From Streptomyces sp. NRRL F-5727 (GTDB taxonomy: Bacteria > Actinomycetota > Actinomycetes > Streptomycetales > Streptomycetaceae): a DNA stretch of 64,000 bases. This document shows, piece after piece, positions 29,034 to 37,238 of the stretch. How positions within the stretch are numbered: position 1 is the first letter of the stretch; each line of letters opens with the position of its first letter. Position numbers and translations under genes: made by a program. The stretch is from positions 20,813 to 84,812 of the forward strand of contig NZ_JOGX01000021.1 of assembly GCF_000719555.1 (NCBI RefSeq). The letters are read 5' to 3'. The notes below the pieces were generated by a model. The model made no database searches and was not told the DNA's origin. It saw nothing but the letters and a program-made list of their open reading frames with translations.

Positions 29034-30321
29034 CGGGCCCGTTCCGCTCGAACTGACCGAGTACGCCACCCGGGTCTTCAACGGGGTGCGGCTGACGGAG
29101 GCCGACCGGCGGCTGGTGGCCGGTGGCGCCTTCGACGGGCGGCTGCGGCTGCGGGAGCTCCGCGGGGACCGGCTGGAGGTGGCCGCCGCGCAGTACGTGG
29201 GGACGGTACGGCTGGAGGCCGCCGAGATCAGGGTGGTCCCGAAGCACCTCGGCGGGGAGCTCGACGTGCTGCGGATGGTCGACCACGCCTGGGGCCGGGT
29301 GCGGAACCCGCTGCCGACCGCGCAGGGTCTGGCCGGCGGACGGCCGCACCTGAGGGACCTGGTCTGTCTCATGGTCGTCGAGCACGGCGAGCGGCTGCTG
29401 CGGCACGGGGTGCGCCGTGACTACGTGACCACGGAGGACGACCTGCGGGTGGTCCGCGGCCGGCTGCTCCCCGACCGGCAGCTGCTCCACCACCACGGCC
29501 GGCTGGACCTGCTGGCCTGCCGGTTCGAGGAGCACGAGGCGGACGTCACCGACAACCGGCTCTGCGCGGCCGCCCTCGCCCTGGCCGCCCGGACGGCGCG
29601 CGACGAGGGGGTGCGGGCGCGGGCCCGGCGGGCGGCGGGGCTGTTCGCCCAGCACGCCCCGACGCCGCTCGGCGACGTGCGGGCCGCGCTCGCCGGGCTG
29701 ACGTACCACCGGCACAACGAGCACTACCGGCCCGCGCACCTGTGGGCGGGCCTGCTCCTGACCGGCGGCGGCCTCGACGGGCTGTTCTCCCCGGGCCCGC
29801 TGGTCTCGGGTGCCTTCCTGATCGACATGAACCTCCTCTTCGAGGCCTTCGTGACCCGGCTCCTGGAGGACGGCGCGGAGGGCTCCGGGCTGCGGGTGGA
29901 GCGCCAGACCTCGCACTCCTCCGTGCTGTTCGACGAGCGGGCCCGCCACGGCTACGGCACCGTGCGGCCCGACGTGCTGGTGTCGGGCCTGCGGTCCGGG
30001 CTCCCCTACCGGCTGCCGGTGGACGTCAAGTACAAGCTCTACGCGGAGAGGAAGGTCTCCCCGGCGGACCTGTACCAGGCGGCGTTCTACGCCCACGCGC
30101 TCGGGCGGCGGGCGGACGGGCGGCCCCCGGTCTGCGCCCTGGTCCACCCGGGCCCGGCCGGATCGGGCGGTGGTGACCGGGTGGCGGCGCGGACGCTGGA
30201 GGGGGCGGTGACCGCCCGGGTGCGGGCCGTCCCGCTCGATGTGCGGGCGACGCTGGCGGAGTTGGGCGGGCCGGATCCCGGGGCGGTTCCGGCCCGCCTG
30301 TTCCGCGAGGTGACGGGGTGA
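29023..30321 (+). CDS. McrC-like nuclease subunit
   Basis: A 432-aa partner of the upstream McrB-like protein. The N-terminal domain has LELTEYATRVFNGVRLTEADRR and an SH3-like region. The C-terminal PD-(D/E)xK nuclease is intact: FLIDMNLLFEAFV (Glu near 274), RPDVLV (Asp 317), VDVKYK (Asp 334 and Lys 336), then LYQAAFYAHAL. The McrC arrangement is therefore complete. The start is inferred as GTG 29023 inside the 3' end of mcrB, 11 bp before its stop, which suggests coupled translation and a McrBC complex. The chitinase gene converges 25 bp away. Confidence 0.87.
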   Translation: MGSDGPVPLELTEYATRVFNGVRLTEADRRLVAGGAFDGRLRLRELRGDRLEVAAAQYVGTVRLEAAEIRVVPKHLGGELDVLRMVDHAWGRVRNPLPTAQGLAGGRPHLRDLVCLMVVEHGERLLRHGVRRDYVTTEDDLRVVRGRLLPDRQLLHHHGRLDLLACRFEEHEADVTDNRLCAAALALAARTARDEGVRARARRAAGLFAQHAPTPLGDVRAALAGLTYHRHNEHYRPAHLWAGLLLTGGGLDGLFSPGPLVSGAFLIDMNLLFEAFVTRLLEDGAEGSGLRVERQTSHSSVLFDERARHGYGTVRPDVLVSGLRSGLPYRLPVDVKYKLYAERKVSPADLYQAAFYAHALGRRADGRPPVCALVHPGPAGSGGGDRVAARTLEGAVTARVRAVPLDVRATLAELGGPDPGAVPARLFREVTG

Positions 30322-30338
30322 CCCGTCACCCCGCGGAA
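30301..30338. terminator. Bidirectional terminator-like stem spanning the mcrC-like stop codon
   Basis: TTCCGCG, one mismatch, GGTGACGGG, loop GTGA, CCCGTCACC and CGCGGAA form a stem of about 16 bp. It sits between the convergent mcrC-like and chitinase genes and includes the mcrC-like stop. It has no T-run but could stop both transcripts. Confidence 0.6.
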
Positions 30339-30345
30339 GGCCGGG

Positions 30346-32151
30346 TCAGCTCCAGTCGTACGCGTCGAAGTTGCGGCTGAACTCCCACTGGTTGTAGCGG
30401 TCCCAGTTGATCGACCAGGTCATCAGGCCGCGCAGGGAGGTCCACGTGCCGTGGGGCTGGTAGGTGCCGCAGTTCCGCCTCTTGGTGAGGCAGTCGAGGG
30501 CCTTGGTCACCTCGGCGGGGGCGGTGTGGCCGTTGCCCGCCTGGGTGGAGGCGGGGAGGCCGATGGCGACCTGGTCGGGGCGGAGGGCGGGGAAGACGCG
30601 GTCGGTGTTGCCGGCGACCGGGAAGCCGGTGAGCAGCATGTCGGTCATGGCGACGTGGAAGTCGGCGCCGCCCATGGAGTGGTACTGGTTGTCCAGGCCC
30701 ATGACGGGGCCGGAGTTGTAGTCCTGGACGTGGAGCAGGGTGAGGTCGTCGCGCAGGGCGTGGATGACCGGGAGGTAGGCGCCGGCGCGCGGGTCCTGGC
30801 CGCCCCAGGGGCCGGAGCCGTAGAACTGGTAGCCGAGCTGGACGAAGAAGGTCTCCGGGGCCATCGTCAGGACGAACTTCGCGCCGTACTTGGCCTTGAG
30901 GGTCTTGAGCGCCTGGATCAGGTGGACGATGACCGGGGTGGCGGGGCTGCGGAAGTCGGTGTCGCCGGTCTGGAGCGAGAGCGAGTGGCCCTCGAAGTCG
31001 ATGTCGAGGCCGTCGAGGCCGTACTCGTCGATGATCTTCGAGACCGAGGTGACGAAGGCGTCGCGGGCGGCGGTGGTGGCGAGCTGGACCTGGCCGTTCT
31101 GGCCGCCGATGGAGATGAGGACCTTCTTGCCGGCGGCCTGCTTGGCCTTGATGGCGGCCTTGAAGTCGGCGGGGGACTCGACGTTCGGGCATTCGGTCGC
31201 CGGGCAGAGGCTGAAGCGGATGTCGCCGGAGGTGACCGAGGTCGGCTCGCCGAAGGCCAGGTTGATGACGTCCCAGGAGTCCGGCACGTCGGCCATGCGG
31301 GTGTAGCCGGAGCCGTTGGCGAAGCTGGCGTGGAGGTAGCCGACGAGGGCGCGGGCGGGGAGCGCGCCGCCGGGGTCGCCGCCGCCTCCGGAGGTCGTGG
31401 TCGCGGTCACCGGGGCCGACTTCGGGGACTCGCCGGCGCTGTTCGCGGCGCTGACCTGGAAGGTGTACGCGGTGGAGGCCGTGAGCCCGGTCGCGGTGGC
31501 GGTGGTGCCGGTGACCGTCTGGATCCTCGTGGTGCCCCGGTAGACGTGGTACGAGGTGGCGCCGGGGACGGCGGTCCAGCTCAGCGGCACGGAGGTGGCG
31601 GTCGGGGAGCCGGCGGTGAGGCCGGTGGGGGCGGCGGGGAGCTGGACCGGGTCGCCGCCGGGGCCGTAGAGGGAGAGGTCGTCGGCCTGGTAGGCGGGGG
31701 TGCCGTACCAGCCGTGGGTGTAGACCGTGACCGAGGTGGTGCCGGCGCCGGTGGTGAAGGTGGTGGAGAGCTTCTGCCAGTCGGGGGCGGACTGGGTCCA
31801 GGTGGAGGTGTCGGCGGTGCCGGTGCCGGTGACGCCGAGGTAGACGTAGCTGCCGCGGACCCAGCCGCTCAGCGTGTACGCCGAGTTGGGCTTGACCGTG
31901 ATGGTCTGGGAGCACTTGGCGTTGTCGCTGCCGGCCGGGGTGGCCTGGAGCGCCTTCGTCCCGCTGTGGACGGGAGAGGAGACGACGGCGCCGCTGCCCG
32001 CGGTGCAGGTCCAGCCGTCCAGGCCGGCCTCGAAGCCGCCGTTGCGGGCGAGTTCGGAGTCGGCGGCCTGGGCGGCCGGGGTGAGCGCGGCGAGCCCGCC
32101 GACGGCGAGCGCGCCCGCCAGCAGCAGGGTGAGAGGTCTGGTGCGGTCCAC
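30346..32151 (-). CDS. Secreted family 18 chitinase
   Basis: A 601-aa exported glycosidase hydrolysing chitin. Signal peptide 1-29 ends AAQAA. A carbohydrate-binding beta-sandwich (about 30-165, ELARNGGFEAGLDGWTC) is followed by a fibronectin type III domain (about 172-252), a Gly-rich linker and a GH18 barrel from about 265. The catalytic DxxDxDxE is DGLDIDFE (380-387), with SIGG in KKVLISIGGQNG. GTG 32151 is 5 nt after GGAGG. The promoter carries direct repeats of the type bound by DasR, so induction by chitin breakdown products is likely. It converges with the mcrC-like gene. Confidence 0.95.
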   Translation of the reverse strand: MDRTRPLTLLLAGALAVGGLAALTPAAQAADSELARNGGFEAGLDGWTCTAGSGAVVSSPVHSGTKALQATPAGSDNAKCSQTITVKPNSAYTLSGWVRGSYVYLGVTGTGTADTSTWTQSAPDWQKLSTTFTTGAGTTSVTVYTHGWYGTPAYQADDLSLYGPGGDPVQLPAAPTGLTAGSPTATSVPLSWTAVPGATSYHVYRGTTRIQTVTGTTATATGLTASTAYTFQVSAANSAGESPKSAPVTATTTSGGGGDPGGALPARALVGYLHASFANGSGYTRMADVPDSWDVINLAFGEPTSVTSGDIRFSLCPATECPNVESPADFKAAIKAKQAAGKKVLISIGGQNGQVQLATTAARDAFVTSVSKIIDEYGLDGLDIDFEGHSLSLQTGDTDFRSPATPVIVHLIQALKTLKAKYGAKFVLTMAPETFFVQLGYQFYGSGPWGGQDPRAGAYLPVIHALRDDLTLLHVQDYNSGPVMGLDNQYHSMGGADFHVAMTDMLLTGFPVAGNTDRVFPALRPDQVAIGLPASTQAGNGHTAPAEVTKALDCLTKRRNCGTYQPHGTWTSLRGLMTWSINWDRYNQWEFSRNFDAYDWS

Positions 32152-32192
32152 GACTGCCTCCGGGGGTGGGGGATCGGAGTGGAGCGCGGCAC

Positions 32193-32226
32193 AGCATGGT
32201 CCAGACCAATCGAGTGGTCAAGACCT
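32193..32226 (-). promoter_or_regulatory. Chitinase promoter with overlapping DasR-type direct repeats
   Basis: TGGTCCAGACCA (32197-32208) and TGGTCAAGACCT (32215-32226) are 12-bp repeats spaced 18 bp start to start. They match the known dre/chitinase direct repeats (consensus ACTGGTCTAGACCAGT). On the minus strand TTGACC (32216-32221) and CATGCT (32193-32198), 17 bp apart, form a promoter covered by both repeats. TSS is about 35 nt before the GTG. Confidence 0.75.
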
Positions 32227-32257
32227 CTGGACGGGACCGGAGTCGGAGGAGGGGATA

Positions 32258-32740
32258 TCAGGAGGCGGCCCCGCCGGGCGTCTGTTCGCGGGCCAGTTCG
32301 CCCGCGGCCTCGTGCATGGCGAGTTCGAGCAGCGAGGCGTCGGTGAGCGTGCCCTGCCCGTCCGGCATCACCAGCCAGCGCCCTCCCCCGGTCGCCCGCC
32401 CCGGATAGGGGACGGCGATCCAGGTGCCGGACCCGGCGCCGCGGACCCCGGTGCCGAGCCAGCGGGCGGCCGTGCCGGGCGGGACGAAGAAGCCGATCCG
32501 GGCGTCGCCGAAGTCGGCGAGGACCGGGCCCGGCCGGTCGACCAGGCGGGTCAGGACGTCGAGGGTGGGGTGGCCGAGCCCGCCCGGCAGGATCAGCACG
32601 TCCCAGCGCCGGCCGGCCGGCAGCAGGGCGATCCCGTGCGGGTTGCGCTCCCACTCCCAGCGGCAGGCGTCGGGATCGGGCGCGACCGCGGCCAGCCATT
32701 CCACCGCGGCCCTGACGCCGGAGGCCCCCGTAGCTGTCAT
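32258..32740 (-). CDS. Small conserved actinobacterial protein, primase/polymerase-like N-terminal segment
   Basis: A 160-aa cytosolic protein. The start MTATGASGVRAAVEWLAAVAP with RWEWERNPHGIALLPAGRRWDVL and LGTGVRGAGSGTWIAVPYP resembles the fold of bifunctional primase/polymerase (prim-pol) N-terminal domains found as stand-alone proteins in Streptomyces. Catalytic Asp pairs are not clearly identifiable, so an enzymatic claim is not made. ATG 32740 follows GGAG with 8-nt spacing. A perfect CRP-type palindrome lies about 100 bp upstream. Confidence 0.6.
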   Translation of the reverse strand: MTATGASGVRAAVEWLAAVAPDPDACRWEWERNPHGIALLPAGRRWDVLILPGGLGHPTLDVLTRLVDRPGPVLADFGDARIGFFVPPGTAARWLGTGVRGAGSGTWIAVPYPGRATGGGRWLVMPDGQGTLTDASLLELAMHEAAGELAREQTPGGAAS

Positions 32741-32839
32741 CGTGCGTACTCCTCTCCATGGGGACGCGCGGAGGTGCGCGTCCACACGGAGAGAGCGCGA
32801 GGGTTCCCCGCTCTTACGCGGGTTTCCCTACCCATCGGT

Positions 32840-32855
32840 TGTGATCTGAATCACA
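32840..32855 (-). promoter_or_regulatory. Perfect CRP-type palindrome (TGTGA-N6-TCACA)
   Basis: TGTGATCTGAATCACA matches the classical CRP consensus in both half-sites. Streptomyces Crp recognises GTG-N6-CAC, which this satisfies. It lies about 100 bp upstream of the 32258-32740 gene, roughly one -35 distance above a weak TAGGGA hexamer on the minus strand. It is also just past the 3' end of the FAD oxidase gene. Binding is inferred. Confidence 0.6.
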
Positions 32856-32873
32856 TCGAGGGTGGCGGGCGGT

Positions 32874-34292
32874 TCAGCTGTCGAAGCCGAGGCCCAGCTT
32901 GTCCATCGCCTTCAGCCACAGGTTCCGCCGCCCGCCGTTGGCGTCGGCGCGGGCCAGCGACCACTTGGTGATCCCGATGCCGGCCCAGGCGATCGGCTCC
33001 GGCGGGAAGGGCAGCGGCTTGGAGCGGACCATGGCCAGCTCGGTGCGCTCGGTGCGCTCCCCGGCGAGCAGGTCGAGCATCACCTCGGCGCCGAAGCGGG
33101 TGGCGCCGACGCCGAGCCCGGTGTAGCCCTGCGCGTACGCCACCCTGCCCTGGTGGGCGGTGCCGAAGAAGGCCGAGAAGCGCGAGCAGGTGTCGATCGC
33201 GCCGCCCCAGGCGTGGCTGAAGCGGAGCCCCTCCAGCTGCGGGAAGCAGGTGAAGAAGTGCTCGGCCAGCTTGAGGTAGGTCTCCGGGCGGTGGTCCATC
33301 TCCGCCTGCACCTTGCCGCCGAAGCGGTAGACGGCGTCGTACCCGCCCCAGAGGATCCGGTTGTCGGCGGTGATCCGGAAGTAGTGGAACTGGTTGGCGG
33401 AGTCGCCGAGGCCCTGCCGGTTCCTCCAGCCGACGGAGGCGAGCTGCTCGTCGGTCAGCGGCTCGGTGACCAGCGCGTAGTCGTAGACCGGGACGGTGTA
33501 CGGGCGCAGCCGCTTGACCAGCGACGGGAAGACGTTGGTGCCGAGGGCGACCCGGCGGGCGGCGACCCGGCCGTACGGGGTGCGCACGGCCATGCCGGCG
33601 CCGGCCGACACCAGGTCGAGGCCCGGGGTGTTCTCGAAGATCCGCACGCCGAGGTCGAGGCAGGCCCGCTTGAGGCCCCAGGCGAGCTTCGCCGGGTGGA
33701 GCATGGCGACGCCGTCGCGGTCCCACAGACCGCCCCGGAAGGTCGGCGAGTTCACCTCGGCCCGGACGGCGTCCTGGTCGAGGAGAGTGAGGCCGCCGGC
33801 GAGGCCGAGCCGCTCGGCCTCCTCGTACCACGCGTGGAGCTCCTCCAGCTGGTACGCCTCGGTGGCCACGTCGATCTCGCCGGTGCGCTCGAACTCGCAG
33901 TCCAGGGAGTAGCGGGCGACGGCCGCCTCGATGGCGTCGAGGTTGGCCGCGCCGAGCCGTTCCAGCTTCGGCAGCTCGCCCGGCCAGCGGGAGAGGCCGT
34001 TGCCGAAGCCGTGGGTGAGGGAGGCGGCGCAGAAGCCGCCGTTGCGGCCCGAGGCGGCCCAGCCCGCCTCGCGGCCTTCGATCAGCACGACGTCCTGGCC
34101 GGGGTCGCGCTCCTTGGCGAGGAGCGCGGTCCACAGTCCGCTGTAGCCGCCGCCGATCACGAGGAGATCGCACTTCTCGGTGCCGGTGAGGGCGGGCAGG
34201 GCGCCGGGCTTGCCGGGGTCTTCCAGCCAGAAGGGGACGGGCTGGGCGTCGGAGAGAGATGATGCAGCGAGACGCATGGCGACTGGGGCCAT
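32874..34292 (-). CDS. FAD-dependent amine oxidoreductase, gamma-glutamylputrescine oxidase-like
   Basis: A 472-aa DAO-family flavoprotein. The FAD Rossmann motif is LVIGGGYSGLWTAL (about 43-56), with IEGREAGWAASGRNGG following and HPAKLAWGLKRACLDLGV in the middle. The C-terminal FAD contact is GYTGLGVGATRFGAE. The pattern fits PuuB/OrdL-type enzymes that oxidise gamma-glutamylated polyamines or secondary amines. Neighbouring pot transport genes and an aldehyde dehydrogenase support polyamine oxidation. ATG 34292 follows AAGGAG with 9-nt spacing. It closes the potABCD-like unit. No gamma-glutamylpolyamine synthetase is in the window. Confidence 0.88.
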   Translation of the reverse strand: MAPVAMRLAASSLSDAQPVPFWLEDPGKPGALPALTGTEKCDLLVIGGGYSGLWTALLAKERDPGQDVVLIEGREAGWAASGRNGGFCAASLTHGFGNGLSRWPGELPKLERLGAANLDAIEAAVARYSLDCEFERTGEIDVATEAYQLEELHAWYEEAERLGLAGGLTLLDQDAVRAEVNSPTFRGGLWDRDGVAMLHPAKLAWGLKRACLDLGVRIFENTPGLDLVSAGAGMAVRTPYGRVAARRVALGTNVFPSLVKRLRPYTVPVYDYALVTEPLTDEQLASVGWRNRQGLGDSANQFHYFRITADNRILWGGYDAVYRFGGKVQAEMDHRPETYLKLAEHFFTCFPQLEGLRFSHAWGGAIDTCSRFSAFFGTAHQGRVAYAQGYTGLGVGATRFGAEVMLDLLAGERTERTELAMVRSKPLPFPPEPIAWAGIGITKWSLARADANGGRRNLWLKAMDKLGLGFDS

Positions 34293-34328
34293 GGTTTCCA
34301 ACTCCTTCGGTGCCTGGGCTTCCTACGC

Positions 34329-35123
34329 TCAGGCTGTTGCTGTTTTCCTGCGCCGGTTCGTGATGATCTGTCCGGCCACGACGATCAGTACCGCGAGGGC
34401 GAACATCGCGGTGCCGATGACGTTGATCTGAACGGGTGTTCCGCGCTGGGCCGAGCCCCAGACGAACATGGGGAAGGTCACCGTGGAGCCCGCGTTGAAG
34501 TTGGTGATGATGAAGTCGTCGAACGAGAGCGCGAAGGCAAGCAGCGCGCCGGCGGCGATGCCGGGCGCGGCGATCGGCAGGGTGACGCGCAGGAAGGTCT
34601 GCGCCGGCCCCGCGTAGAGGTCGCGCGCGGCCTCCTCCAGGCGCGGGTCCATGGACATGACCCGGGCCTTGACCGCCGTCACGACGAACGACAGGCAGAA
34701 CATGATGTGGGCGATGAGGACCGTCCAGAAGCCCAGCTCGATCCCCATGTTGAGGAAGAGGGTGAGCAGCGAGGCGGCCATGACGACCTCGGGCATCGCC
34801 ATCGGCAGGAAGATCAGCGAGTTGATCGCGCCGCGCGCCCGGAAGCGGTAGCGGACCAGCGCGAAGGCGATCATCGTGCCGAGGACGACGGCGCCGACGG
34901 TGGCCCAGGCGGCGAGCTGGAGCGAGAGCGTGAGCGACTCGCACATGTCGGCGACGCCGCAGGGGTCCTTCCAGGCGTCGAGGGAGAACTGCTGCCAGGA
35001 GTAGTTGAAGCGCCCGTTCGGCTTGTTGAACGAGAACACCATGACCACGACGTTCGGCAGGATCATGTACGCGAGCGTCAGCAGGCCGGCGATGACGACG
35101 AGGTTCTTGCGCAGCCAGGTCAT
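34329..35123 (-). CDS. potC: Polyamine ABC transporter permease (PotC-like)
   Basis: A 264-aa inner-membrane permease with six TM helices. The start is MTWLRKNLVVIAGLLTLAYM. The EAA loop is EEAARDLYAGPAQTFLRVTLPIAAPGIAAG, and SFDDFIITNF is characteristic of PotC. The ATG overlaps the potB stop (ATGA). With PotB it forms the channel for spermidine/putrescine import. It is followed by the FAD oxidase gene 36 bp downstream, so import and oxidation are probably co-transcribed. Confidence 0.93.
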   Translation of the reverse strand: MTWLRKNLVVIAGLLTLAYMILPNVVVMVFSFNKPNGRFNYSWQQFSLDAWKDPCGVADMCESLTLSLQLAAWATVGAVVLGTMIAFALVRYRFRARGAINSLIFLPMAMPEVVMAASLLTLFLNMGIELGFWTVLIAHIMFCLSFVVTAVKARVMSMDPRLEEAARDLYAGPAQTFLRVTLPIAAPGIAAGALLAFALSFDDFIITNFNAGSTVTFPMFVWGSAQRGTPVQINVIGTAMFALAVLIVVAGQIITNRRRKTATA

Positions 35124-36052
35124 CAGACGAGGTCCTCCGTTCCCGCCTTGCGGATGTAGACGGTGACCATGAGGAGCACGATCGCCATGAGGATGAAGGA
35201 CAGGGCGGCGGCCGTCGGGTAGTCGAGGACGCGGAGGAACTGCGACTGGATGACGTTGCCGATCATCTTGGTGTCGGTGGAGCCGAGGAGTTCGGCGTTG
35301 ACGTAGTCGCCGCTCGCCGGGATGAAGGTGAGCAGGGTGCCGGACACGACGCCGGGCATCGACAGCGGGAAGGTCACCTTGCGGAAGGTGGTCGCCGGGG
35401 AGGCGTAGAGGTCCTGGGCGGCCTCGTGCAGCCGGCCGTCGATCCGCTCCAGGGAGGTGTAGAGGGGCAGGATCATGAACGGCAGGAAGTTGTACGTGAG
35501 GCCGCAGACGACCGCCATCGGGGTGGCGAGCACCCGCTCGCCGTCGGTCCAGCCGAGCCAGCTGGTCACGTCGAGGACGTGCAGCGCGTTGAGCGCGTCC
35601 ACGACGAGGCTGTCGTCGGCGAGGATCGTCTTCCACGCCAGGGTCCGGATGAGGAAGCTGGTGAAGAAGGGCGCGATCACCAGGACGAGCAGCAGGTTGC
35701 GCCAGCGGCCGGCCTTGAAGGCGATGAGGTACGCGAGCGGGTAGCCGAGCAGCAGGCAGAGCAGGGTCGCGGTGCCGGCGTACAGCAGGGAGCGCAGCAG
35801 CTGCGGCCAGTACTCGGTGAAGGCGTCCAGGTAGGTCTGGAAGTGCCAGGTGACCTGGAAGCCCTGTTCGAGGGAGCCGGTCTGCACCGAGGTGGACGCC
35901 TGGTAGACCAGCGGCAGGGCGAAGAAGACCAGGAGCCAGAGGATGCCGGGGAGCAGCAGCCAGTAGGGGACGAGCCGCTTGCGGGTGGGAGGCTTGCGCA
36001 GAACCGGTTCCTCGACCGGCCCCGGCGCCTCCTTCGTCAGGGTCGTGCTCAC
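35123..36052 (-). CDS. potB: Polyamine ABC transporter permease (PotB-like)
   Basis: A 309-aa permease with six TM helices. An N-terminal cytoplasmic stretch (VLRKPPTRKRLVPYWLLLPG) precedes TM1. The EAA loop is HEAAQDLYASPATTFRKVTFPLSMPG, and FIPASGDYVNAELLG is a PotB-like segment. GTG 36052 overlaps the potA stop (GTGA), giving tight coupling. It is the partner of PotC. Confidence 0.93.
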   Translation of the reverse strand: MSTTLTKEAPGPVEEPVLRKPPTRKRLVPYWLLLPGILWLLVFFALPLVYQASTSVQTGSLEQGFQVTWHFQTYLDAFTEYWPQLLRSLLYAGTATLLCLLLGYPLAYLIAFKAGRWRNLLLVLVIAPFFTSFLIRTLAWKTILADDSLVVDALNALHVLDVTSWLGWTDGERVLATPMAVVCGLTYNFLPFMILPLYTSLERIDGRLHEAAQDLYASPATTFRKVTFPLSMPGVVSGTLLTFIPASGDYVNAELLGSTDTKMIGNVIQSQFLRVLDYPTAAALSFILMAIVLLMVTVYIRKAGTEDLV

Positions 36053-37197
36053 GCGGCGTCCTCCACCGTCTCCACGCCGGCGTCGATGTCCTGGGCGGCG
36101 TCGAGGCCGAAGGTGTGGGCCGGGTTCCAGTGCAGGACGACCTGGGCGCCGGGGACGAGCCGGGAGTCGCGCTCGATGTTCTGCTCGTAGACCTGGAGCT
36201 CGGCGCCGGCCGGCGAGTTCACCACGTACTGGGTGGAGACGCCGATGAAGGAGGAGTCGACGATCCGGCCGGTGACCCGGTTGCGGCCGTCGGCGATCGA
36301 GCCCGCGTCGTCGGCGTGCGCGAGCGAGATCTTCTCGGGGCGGACGCCGACGAGGAGCTTGCCGCCCTGGCGGACGGCGTCCGTACAGCGGTCGCCGGGG
36401 ACCCGGAGCTTGCCGCCGCCGGCCGTGACGACGACGTCGGTGCCCGTCTCGACGACCTCGGCCTCGATGAGGTTGGAGGTGCCGAGGAAGTTGGCGACGA
36501 AGGTGGTCTGCGGGTTCTCGTACAGGTCGGCGGGGGCGCCGAGCTGCTCGACCCGGCCGCCGTTCATGACCGCGACCTGGTCGGCCATGGTCATGGCCTC
36601 CTCCTGGTCGTGGGTGACGTGCACGAAGGTGATGCCGACCTCGGTCTGGATCCGCTTGAGCTCCAGCTGCATCTGGCGGCGCAGCTTGAGGTCGAGGGCG
36701 CCGAGCGGCTCGTCGAGGAGGAGCACCTGCGGGTGGTTGATGAGGGCGCGGGCGACGGCGACGCGCTGCTGCTGGCCGCCGGAGAGCTGGTGCGGCTTGT
36801 GCTTCGCCTTGTCGCCGAGCTGGACGAGCTCCAGCATCTCGTCGACCTGCTTCTTCACCGACTTGATGCCCCGGCGGCGCAGGCCGAAGGCGATGTTCTC
36901 GGAGATGTCCATGTGCGGGAAGAGCGCGTAGGACTGGAAGACGGTGTTGACCGGCCGCTTGTAGGGCGGGAGGTCGGTGACGTCCTTGTCGCCGAGGAAG
37001 ATCGTGCCGGTGGAGGGGTCCTCCAGGCCGGCGATCATGCGCAGGGTGGTGGTCTTGCCGCAGCCGGAGGCGCCGAGCAGGGCGAAGAAGGAGCCCTGCG
37101 GCACGGTGAGGTCGAGCGGGTGGACGGCGGTGAAGGAGCCGTAGGTCTTGCTGATCCCGGTGAGTCGGACGTCGCCGCCGGTGGTCTTGTCAGTCAT
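36049..37197 (-). CDS. potA: Polyamine ABC transporter ATPase (PotA-like)
   Basis: A 382-aa ATPase. Walker A is [14 protein letters not shown], the ABC signature [15 protein letters not shown], Walker [13 protein letters not shown], and the switch His is in [17 protein letters not shown]-terminal TOBE domain (about 280-370) contains [10 protein letters not shown] and [12 protein letters not shown]. It powers import through PotB/PotC. The start ATG 37197 is 41 bp after the binding-protein stop. Confidence 0.95.
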   Translation of the reverse strand: MTDKTTGGDVRLTGISKTYGSFTAVHPLDLTVPQGSFFALLGASGCGKTTTLRMIAGLEDPSTGTIFLGDKDVTDLPPYKRPVNTVFQSYALFPHMDISENIAFGLRRRGIKSVKKQVDEMLELVQLGDKAKHKPHQLSGGQQQRVAVARALINHPQVLLLDEPLGALDLKLRRQMQLELKRIQTEVGITFVHVTHDQEEAMTMADQVAVMNGGRVEQLGAPADLYENPQTTFVANFLGTSNLIEAEVVETGTDVVVTAGGGKLRVPGDRCTDAVRQGGKLLVGVRPEKISLAHADDAGSIADGRNRVTGRIVDSSFIGVSTQYVVNSPAGAELQVYEQNIERDSRLVPGAQVVLHWNPAHTFGLDAAQDIDAGVETVEDAA

Positions 37198-37238
37198 GGA
37201 TTGCGGTCCCGGATCTTCGTAAGAGGGTGGACGACGGC

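Noticed and set aside
32741..32873. GGGGAACCC in the leader of the 32258-32740 gene, reminiscent of the c-di-AMP (ydaO) riboswitch
   Set aside because: The other conserved ydaO segments and the required length are not evident, so no riboswitch is called.
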